Positions 1 through 8,990 of a stretch of 64,000 nt of DNA are shown in pieces. The stretch is from contig NZ_CP035686.1 of assembly GCF_009665255.1 (NCBI RefSeq), forward strand, positions 2,552,001 to 2,616,000, written 5' to 3'. The DNA is from Vibrio metoecus. GTDB taxonomy: Bacteria > Pseudomonadota > Gammaproteobacteria > Enterobacterales > Vibrionaceae. A program made the translations under genes and the position numbers. The notes under the pieces were generated by a model. The model saw only the letters and a list, made by a program, of their open reading frames with translations. It made no database searches and was not told the origin of the DNA. The stretch's first letter is position 1. The number at the start of each line of letters is the position of its first letter.

Positions 1-33
1 CTCAAGACGAAGCTGTAGAGGGTTTTGTAACAT
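1..33 (-). CDS. yjaG: YjaG family (DUF416) protein, N-terminal 11 codons only
   Basis: An ATG on the minus strand at 33 opens a frame reading MLQNPLQLRLE to the window edge. From memory this matches the very conserved start of the YjaG/DUF416 family (E. coli MLQNPIHLRLE). Function of the family is not established. The rest of the gene lies outside the window. It is divergent from the dehydrogenase gene that starts at 107, so 34-106 should hold both promoters. The call rests on eleven residues, so confidence is moderate. Confidence 0.55.
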   Translation of the reverse strand, partial: MLQNPLQLRLE

Positions 34-106
34 AGTCACTTCAAATCGTTGCGGAAAAAGACAGCGGAAGTGTACTGGATAACCATAAGGGAAAAAAGAC
101 GCGCCT

Positions 107-1030
107 ATGAACAATTTCCACCAGCTGTATATTCTGACTGAACATGATGAACACTACCGCGAGCTGATCTTAGAGCGTCAGCTCGTAGGCCTTAGCGTCA
201 CCGATGATCGCACACAAGCCACGATTTTATTGGCCGCACCGCCGATGGCGGCGCGTTGTTTGGACGACTTTCCACACTTGCAATGGCTGCATTCCGCCTA
301 TGCGGGTGTCGATACCTTAATGGCTCCCAAACTGCGCAAAAACTATCTGCTCACCAACGTCAAAGGCATCTTCGGGCACCTGATCGCCGAATATGTGATG
401 GGTTACGCTATCCAATATCAGCGCGATCTTCGCCTGTATCAAACCCAACAAGCTGAGCGCCTTTGGCAGCCGCGCCCTTACTCATCCTTAGCCAATCAAA
501 CCCTAGTGATTTTAGGTACTGGCTCAATTGGCTGCCATTTGGCCCATGTGGCTAAACAGTTTGGGCTGCGAGTGGTGGGCGTCAATCGCACTGGCATTCC
601 CGCCAAAGAAGGGCATTTTGATGCCACTTATCACATCAGTGAGCTGCCAGCCGCCTTAATGCGTGCCGACTTACTGGTGAATACGCTGCCCAATACCCCC
701 GCAACCGAAGGGCTGCTCAATCAAGAAAATCTCAGCCACTGCCACCAGACACTGCTGTTTAACGTGGGGCGTGGCAAAACGTTGGTTGAACAAGATTTAC
801 CTGATTTGATTGCTGCTGGGCATATCCGCCACGCGTTTTTGGATGTATTTATCAAAGAGCCACTCGCTCAAGATCATCCATTCTGGAGCAATCCGGCGAT
901 CACCATCACGCCACACATCGCAGCAGTCAGCTTTCCAGAGCAAGTGGTCGATATCTTCGCCGATAACTACCAACGTTGGTGCGATAACTTGCCACTGCGT
1001 AACCAGATTGATTTTGAAAAAGGCTACTGA
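107..1030 (+). CDS. D-isomer-specific 2-hydroxyacid dehydrogenase (glyoxylate/hydroxypyruvate reductase type)
   Basis: A 307-residue NAD(P)-dependent dehydrogenase that should interconvert a 2-keto acid and a D-2-hydroxy acid in the cytoplasm. The Rossmann motif GTGSIG lies at residues 137-142. The family catalytic set is present: Arg222 in NVGRGK, Glu251 in IKEPLA and His270 in TPHIAA. Length is usual for the GhrA/GhrB-like branch. The substrate cannot be told from sequence; glyoxylate or hydroxypyruvate is a family-based guess. Its stop overlaps the next start by one base, so the two genes are probably co-transcribed. Confidence 0.85.
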   Translation: MNNFHQLYILTEHDEHYRELILERQLVGLSVTDDRTQATILLAAPPMAARCLDDFPHLQWLHSAYAGVDTLMAPKLRKNYLLTNVKGIFGHLIAEYVMGYAIQYQRDLRLYQTQQAERLWQPRPYSSLANQTLVILGTGSIGCHLAHVAKQFGLRVVGVNRTGIPAKEGHFDATYHISELPAALMRADLLVNTLPNTPATEGLLNQENLSHCHQTLLFNVGRGKTLVEQDLPDLIAAGHIRHAFLDVFIKEPLAQDHPFWSNPAITITPHIAAVSFPEQVVDIFADNYQRWCDNLPLRNQIDFEKGY

Positions 1031-1602
1031 TGCTTGAGTCACTGCTGACGGAAATTCGCCAGTGCACAGTCTGTGAACCCCATTTACCGTTGGGTGCGAA
1101 TCCAGTGATCCGCGCCCATTCGGCGGCGAAGATTTTAATTATTGGCCAAGCACCGGGCACTAAGGTGCACAACACTTCAATTCCGTGGAATGATGCCAGC
1201 GGTGATCGACTGCGCCAATGGCTCGACTTAGATCGCGATACATTTTATTGCGAAGAGAAGATCGCCATCATGCCAATGGGATTGTGCTATCCGGGCAGAG
1301 GGCGTAGCGGAGATTTACCACCGCGTAAAGAGTGTGCGCCGCTATGGCATGCCAAAGTTCTAGAGCAACTGCCCAATCGGCAACTCACTCTCCTGATTGG
1401 TCAGTATGCACAGCATTATTACCTATCGGACAAACCCACCACCTTGACCGAAACGGTACAGCAGTGGCAACGCTGGGCGCCTTCTGTTTTACCGCTACCG
1501 CATCCCTCTCCACGCAACACCTTATGGCTGAAAAATAACCCTTGGTTTGAGCAAGACATCGTCCCCTACCTACGCCATCGAGTGAAGCAAGTACTTACAT
1601 AG
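1030..1602 (+). CDS. Uracil-DNA glycosylase family protein
   Basis: A 190-residue protein of the uracil-DNA glycosylase superfamily. The N-terminal motif GQAPG is at residues 39-43 and the C-terminal motif HPSPRN at 158-163; these are the two conserved catalytic and DNA-contact segments of the superfamily. Cysteines at 12, 15, 86 and 102 could hold an iron-sulphur cluster as in family 4/5 enzymes, but this is inference. It starts within the stop of the dehydrogenase gene (TGATG). Whether it excises uracil, another damaged base, or is inactive on DNA cannot be read from the sequence. Confidence 0.75.
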   Translation: MLESLLTEIRQCTVCEPHLPLGANPVIRAHSAAKILIIGQAPGTKVHNTSIPWNDASGDRLRQWLDLDRDTFYCEEKIAIMPMGLCYPGRGRSGDLPPRKECAPLWHAKVLEQLPNRQLTLLIGQYAQHYYLSDKPTTLTETVQQWQRWAPSVLPLPHPSPRNTLWLKNNPWFEQDIVPYLRHRVKQVLT

Positions 1603-1656
1603 CAAGCCGTTAGGGTTTGAGGTAGTATGGCGCGCAGATTGATTAAGGAGTAAGCC

Positions 1657-2895
1657 ATGCTTGAAACATTAACCTTGTGGTTACAGAAGTTTGATATTGA
1701 AATTGAACGCGTGATTCAACTTTCTGAAGCACTTGGCCTGATTGCTGCTATTTCTATTGCTATTCACTTGGTGTTGCATCGCGGCGTTTTACTGTGGCTC
1801 AAGCGCCACACTCGCCATGAACAGAGCGTTTGGCGCAATGCGTTGTTTAAAGAGCACCTGTTTAGTCGCGTTGCTCTACTGATCCAAGGCGTCGTGATTG
1901 CGGTGCAAACCCAGCTATGGCTGAGCCCCGGAACATTCACTTATGACGTACTGCATACCGTCACCGCCTTATGGATTGTAGTGTTCAGCATGCTGGCCTC
2001 GTACTCTATTTTGAATGTGTTGGAAGTATTGCTCAGCAAAACCCAAGTAGGGAAAAACCTGCCTACTCGCGGTATTTTACAGAGCATCAAAATCATTGTA
2101 TTTATTATCGCGGCGCTGTTTTTCACCTCGATTTTGATCGGTAAATCCCCCGTCATCCTGCTCAGTGGTTTAGGTGCGATGACCGCCGTATTTATGTTGG
2201 TGTTTAAAGACCCGATCCTCGGCTTAGTTGCTGGGGTACAGCTTTCTGCCAACAAAATGCTCTCGGTCGGTGACTGGTTGGAAATGCCCAAATATGGCGC
2301 AGATGGCTCTGTGATTGATATCAGCCTAACCACAGTCAAAGTGCAGAACTGGGATAAAACCATCACCACCATTCCAAGCTACGCTCTGATTTCAGATTCA
2401 TTTAAAAACTGGAAAGGCATGCAAGAGTCCGGTGGTCGCCGCATCAAGCGCAGCATTTTGATTGATGCCACCAGCGTGCATTTTTTGACGGAAGAAGAGA
2501 AACAAGCACTGAAAAAAGCGCAACTGCTTGAGCCTTACTTGGCGGAAAAAGAACAAGAGATCAGCAGCTACAACCAACAAAAACATTGGGATTTGGCCTG
2601 CCGAATCAATGGCCGTCGCCTGACCAACATCGGCAGTTTCCGCGCCTATTTAGAGCGCTATCTGCGCACTCACCCCAATATTCACCAAGATATGACGCTG
2701 ATGGTGCGTCAGTTAGCGCCCACTCACGATGGCATTTCTCTAGAGGTGTACTGCTTTACCAGCACCACAGTGTGGGTTGAATACGAACGTATTCAGTCGG
2801 ATATTTTTGATCATATCTACGCAGTACTGCCTGAATTTGACCTGCGCGTGTCCCAAGCGCCAACAGGAAATGACTTTCGAGCCCTGAGAGCTTAA
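1657..2895 (+). CDS. Mechanosensitive ion channel, MscS family (YbdG/MscM-like)
   Basis: A 412-residue inner-membrane protein. About five hydrophobic segments occupy residues 20-190, followed by the MscS pore-lining helix and beta domain (GLGAMTAVFMLVFKDPILGL and the NWDKTITTIPSY segment), then a hydrophilic cytoplasmic part. Length and the large N-terminal membrane part fit the YbdG branch rather than the short MscS channel. Expected role is release of solutes on hypo-osmotic shock. A good Shine-Dalgarno (AAGGAG) precedes the ATG. A GC-rich hairpin lies just downstream (2910-2929). Confidence 0.85.
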   Translation: MLETLTLWLQKFDIEIERVIQLSEALGLIAAISIAIHLVLHRGVLLWLKRHTRHEQSVWRNALFKEHLFSRVALLIQGVVIAVQTQLWLSPGTFTYDVLHTVTALWIVVFSMLASYSILNVLEVLLSKTQVGKNLPTRGILQSIKIIVFIIAALFFTSILIGKSPVILLSGLGAMTAVFMLVFKDPILGLVAGVQLSANKMLSVGDWLEMPKYGADGSVIDISLTTVKVQNWDKTITTIPSYALISDSFKNWKGMQESGGRRIKRSILIDATSVHFLTEEEKQALKKAQLLEPYLAEKEQEISSYNQQKHWDLACRINGRRLTNIGSFRAYLERYLRTHPNIHQDMTLMVRQLAPTHDGISLEVYCFTSTTVWVEYERIQSDIFDHIYAVLPEFDLRVSQAPTGNDFRALRA

Positions 2896-2909
2896 GCCCA
2901 AACACTCTC

Positions 2910-2929
2910 CCTCCCCTAACAAGGGGAGG
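2910..2929. repeat. GC-rich perfect hairpin downstream of the MscS gene
   Basis: CCTCCCCT and AGGGGAGG form a perfect 8-bp stem around an AACA loop between the convergent ends of the channel gene and rjg. No T-run follows on either strand, so a simple intrinsic terminator is not supported. Similar palindromes occur after hldD (35195-35320), which suggests a small dispersed repeat. Confidence 0.5.
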
Positions 2930-2948
2930 AATGCGTTAGAAATACGGG

Positions 2949-4265
2949 TTAAAACACCGAATAACCAAGTTGAGTAAGCTGCTCGTCGAAGGTTTGTTTA
3001 GCGGATGCTTCACCATGAATAAGGTGTACTTGCTTAGGCTTTTCAGCAATGCCAGTAATAAAACGCAGAAGATCCGCTTGATCTGCATGAGCTGAATAGC
3101 CCGACATCGTATGAATATGCGCTTTAACTTCAATTTCATCGCCATCAATCCACACCGACTTCTCACCACTTTGAATTTTACGCCCAAGCGTACCTTCGGC
3201 TTGAAAGCCAGCCAAAATAAGATCGGTTCTTTCATCCGGCAGCAGGGCTTTTAAATAATCCATAATTCGGCCGCCCTGACACATTCCCGAAGCCGCTACC
3301 ACAATCGCGGCTTCTCCAGTTGAAGCCAAGCGGTTAACTAAACGCTCATGGGTTCGATGATCTTCCACCGTAATACACTGCTCAAACGCCAAAGGATGCC
3401 GATGCATTTGCAGCCGCGCTTTGGCTTCTCGTCCCCATAACTGCTTAAAGCGACGATAAGATCGCGTAACACGCTGCGCCATCGGCGAATCGAGAATAAT
3501 CGGCAAATTCGCGTCAATCTGATTCGAAAAGATGAGTTGTTCGATATCAAATAGCAATTCTTGGGTGCGCCCAACACTGAACGCAGGGATCAAAATTGCC
3601 CCACCATCACTCAGTGAACGTTCAATCATTATGCGCAGCCGCTGCCCTCGGCTCTGCACATCCTCATGCTGCTTATCGCCATAGGTGGTTTCAATAAACA
3701 GATAATCTGCCCGCTCTGGCGACTGCGGATCGGGCAACAAAGGCGTATGGCTTGGCCCCAAATCCCCCGAAAACACCACCACCTCACCATTCGGACGCCG
3801 AATTTCCACATACGCCGAGCCCAAAATATGCCCCGCAGGCTGAAAGCTCACCCAGAGCGAATCAACACGCTTAGGCTGCACAGCAAACCACTTTTGGTAA
3901 TCTTGCACCCGCAGCAAACGGCGCACCTCGGTAAGTACGCGCTCACTCTGCTTGGGAGACATGCCTAACTGCAGCTTTAAACCATCTTCCAGCATCAATG
4001 GCACCAGCTCCGCCGTTGCCGCCGTGCAGTAAATCGGCTGCTTAAAACCCGCCGCCAATAACCAAGGCAAACGGCCAATATGGTCAATGTGCGCATGGGT
4101 TAAGATCAGAGCATCCACATGCCCCAGCGCAAACTCCACTGCCAACGGGTGTTCATCCGCCCCTTGAAACAGACCGCAATCAATCAGTAGTGCTTGCCCA
4201 TCGGCTCGCAATTCATGGCATGAACCAGTGACACTCTCCTTCCCTCCGTGATGAACCACTTCCAT
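2949..4265 (-). CDS. rjg: MBL-fold, beta-CASP RNA exonuclease/endonuclease (rjg)
   Basis: A 438-residue metallo-beta-lactamase protein of the CPSF/RNase J-like group. The metal-binding motif HAHIDH is at residues 57-62 and the SGDLGPSH segment supplies a further metal ligand. Beta-CASP motifs GMCQGGRIMDYL and SGYSAHADQ follow, and a final histidine lies in HLIHGE. The family cuts or trims RNA. An upstream GTG at 4277 is in frame, but it runs directly into the AGGAG ribosome site; the ATG at 4265 has AGGAG at usable distance and is preferred. The gene is the classical left boundary of V. cholerae O-antigen loci. Confidence 0.85.
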   Translation of the reverse strand: MEVVHHGGKESVTGSCHELRADGQALLIDCGLFQGADEHPLAVEFALGHVDALILTHAHIDHIGRLPWLLAAGFKQPIYCTAATAELVPLMLEDGLKLQLGMSPKQSERVLTEVRRLLRVQDYQKWFAVQPKRVDSLWVSFQPAGHILGSAYVEIRRPNGEVVVFSGDLGPSHTPLLPDPQSPERADYLFIETTYGDKQHEDVQSRGQRLRIMIERSLSDGGAILIPAFSVGRTQELLFDIEQLIFSNQIDANLPIILDSPMAQRVTRSYRRFKQLWGREAKARLQMHRHPLAFEQCITVEDHRTHERLVNRLASTGEAAIVVAASGMCQGGRIMDYLKALLPDERTDLILAGFQAEGTLGRKIQSGEKSVWIDGDEIEVKAHIHTMSGYSAHADQADLLRFITGIAEKPKQVHLIHGEASAKQTFDEQLTQLGYSVF

Positions 4266-4340
4266 GTTGTTTTCCACTCCTGACTGTATTAATCAACCGA
4301 TCGGATCATACCGATTTCGAACAAACATGAATCGAAAGCA

Positions 4341-6281
4341 TTAATGCACGAACTGATTTTCAAGCTGAGTCTGGTTGTCTTGTGTACGCTGCCAAACTAA
4401 ATCACCAATACCATCCGTCGGATTAAAATCGGTCGGCGCTTCAAGTAATAGCTCACGGATACGTTCATGGTTAAATGCATGACAAGCTTTGTCCAACTCG
4501 TTGAGATGCTGTTCGAATTCCGCTAAAGGTAAATAACGTTCATTGGCTGTCATAATCCGCTCGTGAGCAGTTTTTCCAACGTTATCGCCAATCAGCAGTT
4601 CTTCATAGAGCTTCTCACCTGGCCTTAACCCTGTGAACTCAATAGCAATATCCCCATAAGGATGCTGCTCATCTTTCACTTCCAGCCCAGAAAGCTGAAT
4701 AAGGTTAACCGCGAGGTCAGTGATGCGTACAGGCTCACCCATATCAAGCACAAACACATCCCCACCTTTCCCCATAGCTCCGGCTTGGATCACCAGTTGC
4801 GCCGCTTCAGGGATGGTCATGAAATAACGAATAATGTCTGGGTGCGTCACCGTAATTGGGCCGCCTGCCTCAATTTGACGTTTAAACAGCGGAACCACAG
4901 AACCCGATGAGCCCAAAACATTACCAAAACGCACCATACAAAAGCGAGTTCCTTTGGCTTTACGGTTTTCTTGTTCCGCAAGCGCTTGCAAACCCAGTTC
5001 GGCCATACGCTTGGTGGTTCCCATGACATTGGTCGGGCGCACCGCTTTATCAGTGGAGATCAGAACAAACGATTCAACACCTGCTTCAATGGCCGCCTGC
5101 GCAGCGTAGTAAGTACCAAAAACGTTATTGCGTACCCCTTCAACGACATTGTACTCAACAAGAGGTACATGTTTATAAGCAGCAGCATGATACACAGTTT
5201 GAACCTTGAAGCTTTTCATTGTTACCACAAGGCGATTGATTCTCTGTACCGACCCCAATAGCGGTATGATTTCAACGTGCAGCCCCTCGGCTTCCATCAG
5301 TTGTTTGAGTTCTCTATCGATTTGATATAACCCAAACTCTGAAAGCTCAAACAACACTAGTACTTTAGGTTTTTGCCGCACAATCTGACGACAGAGCTCA
5401 GAGCCGATAGAACCGCCAGCCCCTGTCACCATAACTACCTTACCTAAGATATTCGATTCCATTAAACATTGCTGAGGTGTCACCGGATCGCGCCCCAGCA
5501 AGTCTTCAATCGCCACATCTTTCAGTTGATCGATGGATGCTTTGCCTTCAACGATATCTTTCATATCAGGAACTGTAAGCACTTCCGCCGACAAGTCTAT
5601 CAATGACTCGAGAATCTTCTTCCTACGCGCTCGTGAAGCACTCGGTACTGCAAGTAGCACTTGGGTAACATCGTACTTATCAACGAGGTAAGCAGCTCGG
5701 CTAATATCATAAACTTGCAAACCCATGATTACGGTATTTTCAAGGGTTTTATCTTGATCGATAAACCCAACTACTTTGTAGTTTTCTGAGTTACGTAAAG
5801 CTATCGCTAGTTGACGACCAGCAGAGCCCGCACCATAAATCAGCACGACTTTACGACCTTTGCCATTGAGCCCAGAAACCAATACACGCACAATCAAACG
5901 CGATCCACCACATAGCAGGCACAAAAAAGTACCGTAGATGATAGGTAAAGATCGCGGCACTGGCGCATCAAAATAGAAAGCGGCAATAGCGACTGATGCA
6001 GCAGAAATCAGGGTACCAACACTCACCACAGCAAGAGCATGGAAAGTGAGGTAACGGAGAATCGCTCGATACAGCCCAAGTCGAGTAAAGCTTAGGATTG
6101 TAACAACGATAACCGTTGTAAGAAGATAAGGTATCGAGTCTGAGTGAATAATCTCAACGTTCCCGACTCGAACCCAGTAAGCACTGTAAAATGAGAAAAT
6201 GATAAAAAACGCATCCACCAAAACACTGATGATGCGCTTATTTACACGCGAAAGATTCCAGATAAAGTTTAGCCTAGCCAT
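4341..6281 (-). CDS. Membrane-bound UDP-GlcNAc 4,6-dehydratase-like protein (WbpM/PglF/CapD type)
   Basis: A 646-residue polysaccharide biosynthesis dehydratase. About four membrane helices fill residues 15-130. A first nucleotide-binding fold begins at GAGSAGR near 150 and the catalytic SDR domain at VTGAGGSIGSEL near 285. The segment STDKAVRPTNVMG has Met where ordinary SDRs have Tyr, the signature of the WbpM/FlaA1 group. Family members turn UDP-GlcNAc into UDP-4-keto-6-deoxy-HexNAc, the precursor of QuiNAc, FucNAc and amino derivatives. It is the last gene of the O-antigen operon and is present at this end in many V. cholerae serogroups (wbfY-like, from memory). Confident of family, not of exact product. 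Confidence 0.85.
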   Translation of the reverse strand: MARLNFIWNLSRVNKRIISVLVDAFFIIFSFYSAYWVRVGNVEIIHSDSIPYLLTTVIVVTILSFTRLGLYRAILRYLTFHALAVVSVGTLISAASVAIAAFYFDAPVPRSLPIIYGTFLCLLCGGSRLIVRVLVSGLNGKGRKVVLIYGAGSAGRQLAIALRNSENYKVVGFIDQDKTLENTVIMGLQVYDISRAAYLVDKYDVTQVLLAVPSASRARRKKILESLIDLSAEVLTVPDMKDIVEGKASIDQLKDVAIEDLLGRDPVTPQQCLMESNILGKVVMVTGAGGSIGSELCRQIVRQKPKVLVLFELSEFGLYQIDRELKQLMEAEGLHVEIIPLLGSVQRINRLVVTMKSFKVQTVYHAAAYKHVPLVEYNVVEGVRNNVFGTYYAAQAAIEAGVESFVLISTDKAVRPTNVMGTTKRMAELGLQALAEQENRKAKGTRFCMVRFGNVLGSSGSVVPLFKRQIEAGGPITVTHPDIIRYFMTIPEAAQLVIQAGAMGKGGDVFVLDMGEPVRITDLAVNLIQLSGLEVKDEQHPYGDIAIEFTGLRPGEKLYEELLIGDNVGKTAHERIMTANERYLPLAEFEQHLNELDKACHAFNHERIRELLLEAPTDFNPTDGIGDLVWQRTQDNQTQLENQFVH

Positions 6282-6310
6282 AGTAATTGCTTCACACTTT
6301 TCTAATTAGT

Positions 6311-6877
6311 CTATTTTTTATTTACTGCGTCACCAGCACCACTCCCCATTACTGTTTTGAGGATATAACCAAAGTAGTCCTTCAATGTCAGTGTATCAAT
6401 CATCTTTTTGTCGGTTTGAGCTAGAAGCCTTGGGGTAGACATATCAATATTTTGAATTTGAGCCAGTCCAGTGATTCCGGGAAGAACATCATAAACCCCT
6501 AAAGCATCACGTTCGGCAATCAACTCATGTTGATTAAAAAGGTTGGGGCGTGGTCCTACTAAACTCATTTCACCTTTCAAAACATTAATGAGTTGGGGTA
6601 ATTCGTCAAGCTTGGTTTTACGCAAAAAAGCTCCGAGCTTCGTAATTGAACTCGCACTCGCTAGGTGAGAAGCCACTGACTGAGTATTAACCGACATGGT
6701 ACGAAACTTAACCAACTTAAATGGCTTTTTATGTTTACCCACCCGGGTTTGAATAAAAATTGGTGATCCTGTATCGAACAGACCAATAATGGTAACAATT
6801 AATAATATTGGCCATAGAAATAACAAACCAAAGAATGCGGCGAGAAAATCAATTAAACGAATCATTTTTACCATCAT
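6311..6877 (-). CDS. Initiating sugar-phosphate transferase (PglC/WcaJ-type phosphoglycosyl transferase)
   Basis: A 188-residue monotopic phosphoglycosyl transferase: one hydrophobic re-entrant segment at residues 8-32, then the conserved cytoplasmic domain with KFRTMSV, LRKTKLDELPQLINVL and LVGPRP. It should transfer a sugar phosphate, probably a 6-deoxy-HexNAc such as QuiNAc or FucNAc, from UDP to undecaprenyl phosphate and so start each O-unit. Size equals PglC and lacks the large N-terminal membrane part of WcaJ. Its start overlaps the stop of the upstream epimerase by 4 bases. Substrate is inferred from the neighbouring dehydratase and epimerase genes. Confidence 0.88.
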   Translation of the reverse strand: MMVKMIRLIDFLAAFFGLLFLWPILLIVTIIGLFDTGSPIFIQTRVGKHKKPFKLVKFRTMSVNTQSVASHLASASSITKLGAFLRKTKLDELPQLINVLKGEMSLVGPRPNLFNQHELIAERDALGVYDVLPGITGLAQIQNIDMSTPRLLAQTDKKMIDTLTLKDYFGYILKTVMGSGAGDAVNKK

Positions 6878-7824
6878 TTATTTTTTTCTTGAAGAAAAGC
6901 TTGCGCTGTTTGTATAAAGCCTTCCCGTAGGGAGTGAGGCGGCTTCCAACCTAATGTTTCTTTCGTATGAGAAATGTCAACCTGTAATGATCCAGTTAAC
7001 CTTTCTACGACATCTGATTTGCTAAATAGTTTTCCTGCTAACTTATAACACCAAATGGGAATCGGTAACTGCCAACTTGGCTTACCTAAAGCAATAGCCA
7101 TTTCACGAACTATTTCAGAAGTCGAAAGATCGTGATCATCAGAAATTAAAAAAACTTGATTTGCTGCTTTAGGGTGGTCAATACAAGTGATTATTAAATC
7201 CACTAAGTTATTGACATATACCAAACTGCGTTTATTTTCAGTAATACAGCCAAATGGTAATGGCATACCCTTCAAAACTAACCCCATGAGTGCAGCAAAA
7301 TTAGCTTTGACTCCTGGTCCATAAACTAGAGTAGGACGAATAACGACCACTTCTAATCCTGTTTCTTCAGCTAACTCTATTAACAATTTTTCTGCTTCTG
7401 ATTTAGATTGTCCATAAAAATCCTTAGGACGTCTAATATCATATTCCTTAAAAGGTTTACTAAAAAGGCTTGATTCGCCATTAACCTTAATAGAGCTAAG
7501 GAAAATAAATCTTCTAACGCCTGCTTTAACAGCCTGAGTAGCAAGATTGATAGTTCCTGAAGTATTCACCTGTCTAAACTCATTTAATGGATCAGATGAG
7601 TTGTCATTCATTACATGGACACGGGCTGCAATATGCACCACAACCTCAACATCATTCAACACAGCAGAGTAATCGGAATTGGGGTCAATATTTGCATTCA
7701 GGTGTATATTACATGGTGGTGGCTGGGAACGTCCGAGTAAATTTATGTTGTCCGAAGGACTGAGCGCGTCCACCAAGTGACTGCCAATAAACCCTGAATA
7801 TCCCGTAATTAAAACTCTACTCAT
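6874..7824 (-). CDS. NAD-dependent epimerase/reductase of the extended SDR family (WbpV/Gne-like)
   Basis: A 316-residue extended SDR. The cofactor motif GYSGFIG is at residues 8-14, and the catalytic YGQSK motif with its upstream Ser is near residue 137-141. Proteins of this type act on UDP-4-keto-6-deoxy-HexNAc or UDP-HexNAc. Next to a WbpM-like dehydratase and a PglC-like transferase, a C4 reductase giving UDP-QuiNAc or UDP-FucNAc is the likeliest role (WbpV-like, inference). A plain C4 epimerase cannot be excluded. It overlaps the following transferase gene by 4 bases and starts at the stop of the upstream GT4 gene. Confidence 0.8.
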   Translation of the reverse strand: MSRVLITGYSGFIGSHLVDALSPSDNINLLGRSQPPPCNIHLNANIDPNSDYSAVLNDVEVVVHIAARVHVMNDNSSDPLNEFRQVNTSGTINLATQAVKAGVRRFIFLSSIKVNGESSLFSKPFKEYDIRRPKDFYGQSKSEAEKLLIELAEETGLEVVVIRPTLVYGPGVKANFAALMGLVLKGMPLPFGCITENKRSLVYVNNLVDLIITCIDHPKAANQVFLISDDHDLSTSEIVREMAIALGKPSWQLPIPIWCYKLAGKLFSKSDVVERLTGSLQVDISHTKETLGWKPPHSLREGFIQTAQAFLQEKNK

Positions 7825-8990
7825 TACAATTTCCCCAAAGTAACGATCGACTCACTCATCTCTTTCATTATATTGGACCGGGTATATTTAAGAATAAAGT
7901 CATTTCTATCGGTATACTGAAGATTTAATTTCATTAACGCTTTCATTGCACCTTTATGATCACCAGGAAAAAAAACCTCAGCGTTTGTAACTTCAGATTT
8001 AATGAATTCAGCAGCATAACCAGAAACACCTGCTAAAATAGGCTTTCCCGTCGCAGCGTATTCAAATATTTTTGACGGTAGCACTTTCTCAAAAGCTGGA
8101 TAATCATTGAGATGTAAAAATAGAACATCAGCCTGCAAGTACTTCTCGACTAGTTTTATTCTATTAACTGGAGGCTCGAATTCTATATTTGACGTAGTAG
8201 ATAAACTGTCAATTAGTTGCTGCTTTCTACCACCATCACCAATTAAACTGAAATGATACTCTGGATTTATCAGTTTAGCAAACTCAGGAAGAATTGTATG
8301 TAAGCCTTGCCCTTCACCAATATTACCTGCATAAACAATTCGTTTTTCTTGCTTTTTTGACCCGATATCAGTTCTAAGAGGAGGAAAATCTAAGAATTCA
8401 CTATCAATACCATTTGTAAACCAAGAATAATTAATATTGGAATAACGCTCATTGAAATAACTAGCAAATCCTCTAGAGACAAGATTGATATGATTCGCGG
8501 AAGAAAATGTATATTTTTCAAAAACTGATAGTATGGGCTTTAACATAATAACGACTTTTGAAGGTAAAACATCTTTAATCGTATCAACAAAGATATCTCG
8601 TACATCAAGATATAAAGGTAAGCTCTTACTCTTTGCTACACGGGCACCTAAAAACGCGGTGAAAAGTCTCGAGCTAGTTGCAAAAACCACATCATAATCT
8701 TCGTGTTTAACAATCTGTCGTGACTGTTGATAAAAGGCTTTGAAAGACTTTATCTGATCCACCATCCCACTTCTATGAGAGGGTAGATCTATGCGTCTTA
8801 TTCTTACATTGCCATCAAATTCTTCTGTTTTTGCCTCGGTACTAAAACTAGCGTATCGATTTGGCATGGTTGTGATGACATCAATCTCTATCCCGGCATG
8901 TTGCTTCAATTGCTCGACTAAAGCTGTCGTCCTAAACGAGCCCGCACACAGATCTGGTTTGAAGTAAAATGATAAAACCAGTATTTTCAC
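7824..8990 (-). CDS. Glycosyltransferase family 4 (WbuB-like)
   Basis: A 388-residue GT-B enzyme. The N-terminal acceptor domain starts with LSFYFKPDLCAGSFR, typical of the WbuB/FucNAc-transferase-like GT4 group. The donor domain begins near GNIGEGQG (around 220) and has an EX7E-like stretch in EKVLPSKIFEYAATGKP. No signal peptide or strong membrane helix is visible, so it should act at the cytoplasmic face. It sits in a compact block with the heparinase-like and epimerase genes and probably adds the second sugar to the lipid-linked unit. Donor sugar unknown. Confidence 0.8.
   Translation of the reverse strand: MKILVLSFYFKPDLCAGSFRTTALVEQLKQHAGIEIDVITTMPNRYASFSTEAKTEEFDGNVRIRRIDLPSHRSGMVDQIKSFKAFYQQSRQIVKHEDYDVVFATSSRLFTAFLGARVAKSKSLPLYLDVRDIFVDTIKDVLPSKVVIMLKPILSVFEKYTFSSANHINLVSRGFASYFNERYSNINYSWFTNGIDSEFLDFPPLRTDIGSKKQEKRIVYAGNIGEGQGLHTILPEFAKLINPEYHFSLIGDGGRKQQLIDSLSTTSNIEFEPPVNRIKLVEKYLQADVLFLHLNDYPAFEKVLPSKIFEYAATGKPILAGVSGYAAEFIKSEVTNAEVFFPGDHKGAMKALMKLNLQYTDRNDFILKYTRSNIMKEMSESIVTLGKL

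Noticed and set aside
1941..2372. 143-codon open frame on the minus strand inside the MscS gene
   Set aside because: Fully within a well-supported channel gene, no ribosome site and no recognisable protein features.
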